Positions 7,768 through 13,389 of a DNA stretch of 31,613 bases are shown piece after piece. Origin of the DNA: CAYVAP01 sp964343195 (GTDB lineage Bacteria > Bacteroidota > Bacteroidia > J057). Within the stretch, counting starts at the first letter, position 1. Every line of letters begins with the position of its first letter. Where the stretch lies: contig CAYFIR010000076.1 of the NCBI GenBank assembly GCA_964343195.1, positions 1-31,613 of the forward strand, written 5' to 3'. A program made the translations under genes and the position numbers. The notes beneath the pieces are model-generated. The model made no database searches. It was not told the origin of the DNA and saw nothing but the letters and a program-made list of their open reading frames with translations.

Positions 7768-7803
7768 ATATTTCCCTTATACACCCTATATTTCCTATAC
7801 CAC
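7768..7803. repeat. Degenerate heptad repeat, TTATACC type
   Basis: Two similar half-units run as ATATTTCCCTTATACACC and CTATATTTCCTATACC. Composition and spacing match the runs at 81-125 and 27601-27632. It lies just upstream of the tRNA promoter. Confidence 0.5.
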
Positions 7804-7831
7804 TCCTCTCCCAGAAAAAACCTAAAAAATC

Positions 7832-7863
7832 TTTGGCCGTAATCTCAAAACCCTGCATATTTG
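7832..7863 (+). promoter_or_regulatory. Promoter of the tRNA gene (-33 TTTG, -7 CATATTTG)
   Basis: TTTG at 7832-7835 is followed after 20 bp by CATATTTG at 7856-7863. This fits the Bacteroidota housekeeping pattern TTTG / TAnnTTTG with one mismatch. Initiation about 7 bp downstream would begin only a few bases before the mature tRNA 5' end at 7877. The -7 box sits inside a small inverted repeat CTGCA-TATT-TGCAG (7853-7866). Confidence 0.6.
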
Positions 7864-7876
7864 CAGTCTCAAAATC

Positions 7877-7950
7877 GGCGCGGTAGCTCAGAAGGTTAGA
7901 GCGCAGGATTCATAACCCTGAGGTCGGGGGTTCGATTCCCCCCTGCGCCA
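7877..7950 (+). tRNA. tRNA with CAU anticodon, probably elongator tRNA-Met
   Basis: A complete 74-nt cloverleaf can be folded by hand. The acceptor stem is GGCGCGG/CTGCGCC with one G-U pair, the D stem GCTC/GAGC, the anticodon loop TTCATAA and the T arm GGGGG-TTCGATT-CCCCC, with discriminator A. The 1-72 pair is G-C, which argues against the initiator type. A CAU anticodon could also be tRNA-Ile with lysidine-modified C34, so the Met call is likely but not certain. The 31-39 position is an A-C mismatch. The bases after the discriminator are CCC, so CCA would have to be added after transcription. Confidence 0.9.
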
Positions 7951-7969
7951 CCCTCAAAATCAATGACTT

Positions 7970-7996
7970 AAGCCCACTCTAGCAAGTGGGCTTTTT
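7970..7996 (+). terminator. Rho-independent terminator after the tRNA
   Basis: A perfect 9-bp stem, AAGCCCACT (7970-7978) with AGTGGGCTT (7985-7993), encloses the 6-nt loop CTAGCA and runs into a T tract ending at 7996. It lies 20 bp after the tRNA and has a T tail on the plus strand only. It would not serve the cation transporter gene arriving from the other side. Confidence 0.9.
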
Positions 7997-8009
7997 TGTT
8001 TCCCTTCCC

Positions 8010-8903
8010 TCAGCAATCCACCTGCGCACATTCTTCTTCTTGCGACTCTACTTCGATGGTTACGTGCTCAATGTGTTCCTCAGCGAGGACTTCACGGATG
8101 GAGTCTTTGATTCCGGCGACTTGTTCAAGGGTGTAATGAAGCGGCACCTTGATGTGTACTGTGAAGATGTCTTTTTCGCCATCGAGGGTCCAGAGGTGGA
8201 TGTCATGGATGCTCACCACGCCGGGCAGGGCTTCGATGCGGGTTTTCAGGGTGCGGATGTCCTTGTCTTCGGGCACTGCCTGTAGCAAAATGACAAAGCA
8301 CTTGCGGAGATTTCGAAATGCATTCCACAGTACCCAGGCGGTGATCAGCACCGACAGCAGTGGGTCCAGAATGGGCAAATCAGTAAATTTCATCACGATT
8401 GCGGCGATGAGCACAGCTACCCAGCCCAGCACGTCTTCGAGTAGGTGTAGCGAAACCACTTTTTCATTCATGGAACTTCCCTTCTTCAGGCGAAGAACCG
8501 CAGCACCATTGACGACCACGCCCAAGATCGCCAGGTAGATCATGCCTTCCGCTTCCGGCTGCATTGGATCCATCAATCGGGGAATGGCCTCCTGTAGCAC
8601 CAATACGCCACCAACAATCAGCACAACGGAGTTAATGAGTGCACCCAAAAGCGAAAATCGCCGATAGCCGAAGGAGAAAGTAGCAGTTGCTTTTTTGCCC
8701 GAAAGAGACTGGAAATACCACGAAAGCCCCAGCGATAGAGAGTCGCCCAGGTCGTGAACCGCGTCGGACAGGATCGCCACACTATTGGTCAGCAGGCCCC
8801 CTACGATCTCGATCAGCGTAAAGCCCAGGTTGAGGAAAAAGGCAACGCGGATGTTGCCAGTCGCGTGATGATGGTGGTGGGAATGGTCGTGGGAATGGCT
8901 CAT
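8010..8903 (-). CDS. Cation diffusion facilitator (zinc/cadmium efflux type)
   Basis: This is an inner-membrane proton-coupled divalent cation exporter of the CzcD/ZitB branch. From the ATG at 8901-8903 the protein is 297 residues and opens with a His-rich cytoplasmic tail (about eight His within residues 3-13). Six membrane helices follow. The transport site is formed by H50/D54 (DAVHDLGDSL) in helix 2 and H153/D157 (HLLED) in helix 5. This HD-HD pattern is that of zinc/cadmium transporters, where iron/manganese types carry Asp. The C-terminal cytoplasmic dimerisation domain covers about 205-280 (VSIHDIHLWTLDG), and the tail is rich in Glu and Cys (ECAQVDC). A longer frame from a TTG at 8948 exists, but the His-rich ATG start is more typical. 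A repeated TGACTATCA word lies upstream. Confidence 0.93.
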   Translation of the reverse strand: MSHSHDHSHHHHHATGNIRVAFFLNLGFTLIEIVGGLLTNSVAILSDAVHDLGDSLSLGLSWYFQSLSGKKATATFSFGYRRFSLLGALINSVVLIVGGVLVLQEAIPRLMDPMQPEAEGMIYLAILGVVVNGAAVLRLKKGSSMNEKVVSLHLLEDVLGWVAVLIAAIVMKFTDLPILDPLLSVLITAWVLWNAFRNLRKCFVILLQAVPEDKDIRTLKTRIEALPGVVSIHDIHLWTLDGEKDIFTVHIKVPLHYTLEQVAGIKDSIREVLAEEHIEHVTIEVESQEEECAQVDC

Positions 8904-9385
8904 ACAACTTTGTTTCAATGAAAAGGCCTGATAGTCACCTGTAGGCAATACGAAAAGTATCCCCAGTCAAGGTTCAGATTTATCCAGGAAACCTCCCGAT
9001 ACAACATCAGTTTCGAGTTTGGGGGGCCAAGATCGAAAGCTAACCAACTGACTATCATTAGCTTAAACCAGGTTTTGTAGCCGTCAAGATTTCGTCTCTC
9101 AACACATAAATCATCCTTTTTGAGCCAAAGGCCCGCTGAGCGACATGAGGCAAGTCTTTATAATGAACTGACTATCACCAGAAAGCAATTTTCACCTTTT
9201 CACTTTAAACCCGAAACTCACACTGATACAGGGTAGAATCCCACATGAGATGACTCCGGACTGCCCCCTTTCCTGATTCAGGAGCACTTTTTCCTGCTTG
9301 GGCATAGCTTTTTTGACAATGGCCTTTAATCCTGAGATCTTTCCATCAGAAAACATTAGAGAACGACAATCCCATAGGAATCTCC
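8904..9385. other. Long intergenic region with a repeated TGACTATCA word
   Basis: This 482-bp space separates divergent genes and contains no credible coding frame. The 9-mer TGACTATCA occurs on the plus strand at 9049-9057 and 9169-9177, exactly 120 bp apart and each inside the 12-mer AACTGACTATCA. It also occurs once on the minus strand at 8929-8937, just upstream of the cation transporter start. No clear TTTG / TAnnTTTG pair is seen for either gene. Confidence 0.5.
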
Positions 9386-9808
9386 ATGAAATCCTTGCGA
9401 AAATTCATACTCCCGATCATCATCCTGCTCCTTGCCATCGGCGGATATGCAGGCTGGAAGATGTACAACCAGCAACTACCAGACCTGGCTAAATCACCCG
9501 CTGCACACCAGGTGGATGCTGCAACGTTCTACGCAGAATTTGTCCAGGATGAGCCCGCCGCTAACGAAAAATACCTCAACCAGGTAATAGCGGTAACCGG
9601 AGCAGTAGATGAGGTGCAGGCCCTGGAAAATGGTGGGGCGGTGGTAGTGGTAGCGGTTCCAGACGAAATGTTTGGCATTACCTGTTCCATGGCCCAGGAT
9701 CAGGCTGAGGCTGCGCAAGCGCTTACTCCCGGAAGTATGGTCACTCTCAAAGGAGAGTGTACGGGATACCTCATGGATGTCAACCTTGTTCGCTGCGTGA
9801 TCATGTAA
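9386..9808 (+). CDS. Membrane-anchored OB-fold protein, tRNA_anti-like family
   Basis: This 140-residue protein has one N-terminal membrane anchor or uncleaved signal (about 6-24). After a linker there is a compact beta-rich domain (about 44-140) typical of the tRNA_anti-like OB-fold family: an FxxDExxANxKYLxxVIxVTG segment at 52-72 and a C-terminal KGECTGYLMDVNLVRCVIM. Despite the family name nothing suggests tRNA binding, because the domain lies outside the cytoplasm. Three cysteines (C100, C125, C137) could support a disulfide. It is the first gene of the plus-strand series and is followed after 13 bp by a cytochrome-like lipoprotein. The molecular function of the family is not known to me. 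Confidence 0.75.
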   Translation: MKSLRKFILPIIILLLAIGGYAGWKMYNQQLPDLAKSPAAHQVDAATFYAEFVQDEPAANEKYLNQVIAVTGAVDEVQALENGGAVVVVAVPDEMFGITCSMAQDQAEAAQALTPGSMVTLKGECTGYLMDVNLVRCVIM

Positions 9809-9821
9809 CCCTGCTTTTCCC

Positions 9822-10601
9822 ATGTCCACATTTCTAAAAATCTTTCTTGGGCTGCTGCTGACCCTGATGGCACTGGCCCAGTTGCCCGGCTGTGTCCACG
9901 AGCCGATACGCCCCTTAGGAAATGAGCCCACTCCTGTTGACACCACCAGGATGGACACCACCCCGGAAGACACTAGCCAAAACGATACCTTCTCAGTCAA
10001 GCCGTGCGATCCAGACACGGTTTACTTCAGCCAGGACGTACTGCCGATATTGATTTCCAATTGTGCCAAAAGCGGCTGCCATGACGCAGCGTCCGCTTCC
10101 GATGGGGTGATCCTGACCGACTATGCAGCGGTGATGCGAACTGCAGATGTGCGAGCGGGCAATCCGGGAGGCAGTGACCTGTATGAAGTCCTCACCGAAG
10201 ACGACCCTGACAAGCGCATGCCTCAGCCCCCCAACGATCCGCTGAATGCTGACCAGATAGCTCTGATCCGAAAATGGATACAACAGGGTGCTCGGGACCT
10301 TACCTGTGGAGATACGACACAGTCAGGAGGCTGCGATACCGCCAACGTATCGTTTGCCCAGGACATCCGCCCGGTACTTACGACCTATTGCACTGGCTGC
10401 CACTCATCTCCCAATCCATCCGGCAACCTGGACCTGACCGTTATGGCAAACGTCCAACAAGTAGCCCAATCAGGCCAACTATATGGGGTTACCGCCCGAC
10501 TGACAGGATATCCCCCCATGCCACGCGGTGGCGACCCGCTACCAGCCTGCCATGTGGCAAAAATCAAAGCCTGGGTAGATGCCGGAGCTCAGGACAACTA
10601 A
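9822..10601 (+). CDS. Lipoprotein with two cytochrome c-like domains
   Basis: This 259-residue product has a lipoprotein signal with lipobox LPGC (C24), then a Thr/Asp-rich linker (about 36-58). Two related haem c-like domains follow. The first (about 66-160) has the motif CAKSGCH at 81-87, a CX4CH spacing, with a possible axial Met in RMPQPP (M133). The second (about 175-258) has the canonical CTGCH at 190-194 and a possible axial Met in PPMPRG (M233). Both end in the same xxKIxxWxxxGAxD pattern, as in planctomycete-type and other c-type cytochrome modules. It would be lipid-anchored at the periplasmic face or surface and transfer electrons. It is separated from its neighbours by 13 and 12 bp. 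Whether the first site binds haem is unproven. Confidence 0.82.
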   Translation: MSTFLKIFLGLLLTLMALAQLPGCVHEPIRPLGNEPTPVDTTRMDTTPEDTSQNDTFSVKPCDPDTVYFSQDVLPILISNCAKSGCHDAASASDGVILTDYAAVMRTADVRAGNPGGSDLYEVLTEDDPDKRMPQPPNDPLNADQIALIRKWIQQGARDLTCGDTTQSGGCDTANVSFAQDIRPVLTTYCTGCHSSPNPSGNLDLTVMANVQQVAQSGQLYGVTARLTGYPPMPRGGDPLPACHVAKIKAWVDAGAQDN

Positions 10602-10613
10602 CGAGACCTTAAT

Positions 10614-10997
10614 ATGCAACCAACCTATTTCCATAACAGGCTCATCATAGTGCTGATAGCGGCTGCGCTGAGCAGTTGCTATTATGACAACGAAGAGGAG
10701 CTGTACCAGTTTGTAGAGCCCCAAACCTGCGATACGACTGCAGTTTCCTACGCCAACGCAATCGAGCCAATTATAGCGACGCGCTGCACCAAGTGCCATG
10801 CCGGTAGCTCGCCCTCGGGGAATATCAACCTGGAGACCTTCGAAGGCGTCTCACAGGTAGCCAGCGATGGACGTCTCGTAGGGGCAATCAGCCACGCAGA
10901 AGGCTTCTCCGCGATGCCCAAAGGGGAAGGCAAATTACCAGCCTGTGACATCGAAAAAATCACCGCATGGGTCAACCAGGGTGCTTCACAGAATTGA
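10614..10997 (+). CDS. Small cytochrome c-like lipoprotein
   Basis: This 127-residue lipoprotein (lipobox LSSC, C22) carries one c-type haem motif, CTKCH at 58-62. M101 in SAMPKG is a candidate distal ligand, and the C-terminus KITAWVNQGASQN is closely similar to the end of the second domain of the preceding protein. The shared SSPSGNxxLxxxxxVxQVAxxGxLxG pattern shows that this gene and the upstream second domain are duplicates. Two further cysteines (C39, C111) have counterparts in the preceding protein and may form a disulfide. It would act in electron transfer in the periplasm or at the cell surface. It follows the larger cytochrome after 12 bp. A 232-bp gap without recognisable features then precedes the YceI-like gene. 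Confidence 0.82.
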   Translation: MQPTYFHNRLIIVLIAAALSSCYYDNEEELYQFVEPQTCDTTAVSYANAIEPIIATRCTKCHAGSSPSGNINLETFEGVSQVASDGRLVGAISHAEGFSAMPKGEGKLPACDIEKITAWVNQGASQN

Positions 10998-11229
10998 TCT
11001 TAAAGGAATTCGAAATTTTATCCTGGGCGCAATGGCAGGGTTGCCACCTTAATTTACGAATCGCCACAAAACCTGGAGGCGAAATCCCTATCGTGAACCT
11101 GCCCCAAAAAACACTTTACAGAATTGGGACCGGGTCACATTTACCCTAGGGCCTTTTCAAGCCGACACCCTCCATAGCGTCCCCGACTCGCCTATACCTT
11201 GTAACAACTTGAACCATCAAAAACCAAAT

Positions 11230-11778
11230 ATGAAACGATTCACTCTCAGCCTCCTACTGCTTGTCCTCAGCTTTTCCTTCGTCAACGCCCAGAAGTACCT
11301 CACCCGTACCGGCCACATCTGGTTTTATTCCCACACGCCAGTCGAAGACATCGAAGCACACAACCACCAATCCATGAGTGTGCTCAACCTCGAAAATGGC
11401 GAAATGGCTTTTCAGGTACTGATGAAGAGCTTCCAGTTTGAAAAGGCGCTCATGCAGGAGCACTTCAACGAGAAATACGTCGAGTCAGACCGGTACCCAA
11501 AAGCCACCTTCCAGGGCAAAATCGAAGATTTCGAATCGCTGGATCTAACTGCCGATGGTGAGTATGAGGTAACCGTAACTGGCGACCTGACCATCCATGG
11601 CGTTACCCAGAGTGTTACCACCAAAGGAACACTCAAGGTGAGCGGCGGCGACATAGGTGCCATTTCGACCTTTGTGGTCAAACCAGCCGATTACGATATC
11701 AGCATTCCTTCTATCGTGCGGGACAAAATCGCAGAAGAAATCGAGGTTACCGTCGATCTGACCTACCAAATGATGTAA
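11230..11778 (+). CDS. YceI-like lipocalin-fold periplasmic protein (first copy)
   Basis: This exported 182-residue protein (signal peptide about 1-20, FVNAQ) has the YceI family pattern. It starts with GHIWFYSHTPVEDIEAHN (residues 28-45), then QEHFNEKYVESDRYPKATFQG (76-96, the best-conserved YceI segment), GDLTIHGVTQ (118-127) and a C-terminal DYDISIPSIVRDKIAEEIEV. YceI proteins are antiparallel beta-barrels known in other bacteria to bind polyisoprenoid chains, including quinone precursors. There is no Cys in the mature protein. The ATG at 11230 fits the signal peptide; a TTG seven codons earlier is less likely. The neighbours are cytochrome-like lipoproteins upstream and a DUF5777-type barrel 97 bp downstream. 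Confidence 0.88.
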   Translation: MKRFTLSLLLLVLSFSFVNAQKYLTRTGHIWFYSHTPVEDIEAHNHQSMSVLNLENGEMAFQVLMKSFQFEKALMQEHFNEKYVESDRYPKATFQGKIEDFESLDLTADGEYEVTVTGDLTIHGVTQSVTTKGTLKVSGGDIGAISTFVVKPADYDISIPSIVRDKIAEEIEVTVDLTYQMM

Positions 11779-11808
11779 CCTACCTCCAAGGTCAAACCAG
11801 TGCAGTAT

Positions 11809-11843
11809 AAGGGCCCTCTGATTAGGTTGTTAAGTAGGCCCTT
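11809..11843 (+). terminator. Weak hairpin between the YceI-like and DUF5777-like genes
   Basis: AAGGGCC (11809-11815) pairs with GGCCCTT (11837-11843) across a 21-nt loop, followed by TCTCTG and not a clean T tract. It may attenuate transcription or stabilise the upstream message. It is too weak to call a firm operon end. Confidence 0.35.
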
Positions 11844-11875
11844 CTCTGCCCCATTTTCTCGTCTGAATACTCATC

Positions 11876-12772
11876 ATGAAGCATCAAGGCATACACTTCC
11901 TTCCAGGTTTATGGGCGATTTTGCTCTCATTGTCCATCTCACCCACCTTGGCCCAGGATGACCTCCTGGATCTGCTGGACGAAATGGAAGAAGAGCGAAT
12001 CGAATACACCCAGGCCAGTTTCAAAACCGTCCGCATCATGAATGCCCACTCCATCGAGATTCCGGCTCCTGGGGTATTGACCCTGGTGATGTCGCATCGC
12101 TTTGGACGCATCAATGGCGGGGCCTACGAGTTTTTTGGGCTGGACCAGGCCAACATGCGCCTGGGCTTTGACTATGGGTTAACCCCGTGGCTAAGTCTCG
12201 GCATTGGACGCAGCAACGTAGGTAAGACCTTTGATGGCTTTGCCAAATTCAAACTCCTGCGACAGAGCACCGGCAAGCGGGTGATGCCCCTCAGCCTGGC
12301 CTACATAGCCTCCATGCAGGTCAATACCCTGCGCTGGGCCAATCCCGACCGCGTCAACTATTTTACCTCGCGGCTTTCCTACTCCCACCAAGTGCTAATC
12401 GCCCGCAAGTTCAGCGATCGGCTCACCCTACAGGTCATGCCCACCATGGTGCACCGGAATCTCGTCGCCACCGTAGCCGAGCAAAACGACGTGTACGCAA
12501 TCGGAGCTGGTGGCAGGCTCAAAATCACCTCCAGCCTCACCCTGAACGCTGAATACTTCTACCTGCTTCCCGGACACACCGCCGACAATTTTGAAAATTC
12601 CCTCTCCATAGGGATCGACATCGAAACGGGCGGCCACGTCTTTCAGCTCATCTTTTCCAACTCAGTCGGCATGACCGAGAACCTCTATGTCACCCAGACT
12701 GACGGGCAGTGGGGTCTGGGCGACATCCATTTTGGATTTAACCTCACCCGGGTCTTTACAACCTGGCGGTAG
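11876..12772 (+). CDS. DUF5777-type outer-membrane beta-barrel protein
   Basis: This 298-residue exported protein (signal peptide about 1-26, SPTLAQ) has an acidic linker (DDLLDLLDEMEEE, 28-40) followed by an alternating hydrophobic/aromatic pattern to the C-terminus, as expected for a transmembrane beta-barrel. Recognisable segments are FKTVRIMNAHSIE (49-61), the strand pair VLTLVMSHRFGRINGG, and LGFDYGLTPWLSLGIGRS. The end is FGFNLTRVFTTWR. This matches my recollection of the Bacteroidota DUF5777 family. Its function is unknown to me. The position between two YceI-like genes and after cytochrome genes suggests a linked role in the outer membrane, for example as an anchor or channel for the redox or lipid-binding partners, but this is inference. 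Confidence 0.75.
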   Translation: MKHQGIHFLPGLWAILLSLSISPTLAQDDLLDLLDEMEEERIEYTQASFKTVRIMNAHSIEIPAPGVLTLVMSHRFGRINGGAYEFFGLDQANMRLGFDYGLTPWLSLGIGRSNVGKTFDGFAKFKLLRQSTGKRVMPLSLAYIASMQVNTLRWANPDRVNYFTSRLSYSHQVLIARKFSDRLTLQVMPTMVHRNLVATVAEQNDVYAIGAGGRLKITSSLTLNAEYFYLLPGHTADNFENSLSIGIDIETGGHVFQLIFSNSVGMTENLYVTQTDGQWGLGDIHFGFNLTRVFTTWR

Positions 12773-12819
12773 TTCTCATTATTTTGTAGCAAATTAGCTG
12801 TGACTATAACCCCAATGTC

Positions 12820-13389
12820 ATGCCGCTAAAACCCATTCTTTTCCTGATACTGACTCTGGTAAACCTGGGGTGGCAGCCCGCTCCGCCTCCCATTTTCACC
12901 TGTTCCAAAGGCAGCATTAGCTTTACCTCCGATGCCCCGATGGAGCTGATCCAGGCAAAGTCGATGGACATGAAAGGAGCCTTCAAAAGCAGCGACCGTA
13001 CATTTGCCTTCCGAGTGGCCATGAACACTTTCGAGGGGTTCAATGATCCGCTGCAACAAGAGCACTTCTGCGAAAAATTTCTGGAGTGCGAGCAACATCC
13101 CTATGCCGTTTTCAGAGGGCGGCTGATTGAGGACTACGACTTTTCACAGCCGGGTACCTATGAAGTGCGGGCAAAAGGCACATTGGACATCCACGGTGTG
13201 GAACGGGAAAGGATCATCCCGGTACAGATGAAATGCTCGGAGACCGGGATAGAGGTTGAAGCCAACTTTAGCGTCCAACTCGATGACCACGATATCCGCA
13301 TTCCCCAGGTGGTATATCAAAAAGTAGCCGAAGAAATTCTGGTTAGTATATCGGCACAATTACAGCCCACACAGTCCGATGATTCATGA
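12820..13389 (+). CDS. YceI-like protein, cysteine-containing (second copy)
   Basis: This 189-residue exported protein (signal peptide about 1-18) is homologous to the YceI-like protein encoded at 11230-11778. Shared features are GSISFTSDAPMELIQAKS (31-48), LQQEHFCEKFLECEQHPYAV (78-97), GTLDIHGVE (120-128) and HDIRIPQVVYQKVAEEILV (157-175). Unlike the first copy it has four cysteines (C28, C84, C90, C139), two of them inside the conserved core motif. These could form disulfides or bind a cofactor. The stop overlaps the start of the sensor kinase gene by 4 bp (ATGA at 13386-13389). This implies translational coupling and so a functional link between this protein and the two-component system. 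Confidence 0.85.
   Translation: MPLKPILFLILTLVNLGWQPAPPPIFTCSKGSISFTSDAPMELIQAKSMDMKGAFKSSDRTFAFRVAMNTFEGFNDPLQQEHFCEKFLECEQHPYAVFRGRLIEDYDFSQPGTYEVRAKGTLDIHGVERERIIPVQMKCSETGIEVEANFSVQLDDHDIRIPQVVYQKVAEEILVSISAQLQPTQSDDS

Noticed and set aside
8904..8948. TTG start extending the cation diffusion facilitator by 15 residues
   Set aside because: The ATG at 8903 begins the His-rich tail typical of the family, and the extension overlaps a repeated upstream word.
9494..10018. A 174-codon minus-strand frame across the OB-fold and cytochrome genes
   Set aside because: It crosses two genes with identified domains and their intergenic gap, and shows no family resemblance.
11837..11875. Riboswitch or leader RNA before the DUF5777-like gene
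   Set aside because: Only a single 7-bp stem with a long loop is visible; nothing matches a known riboswitch class.
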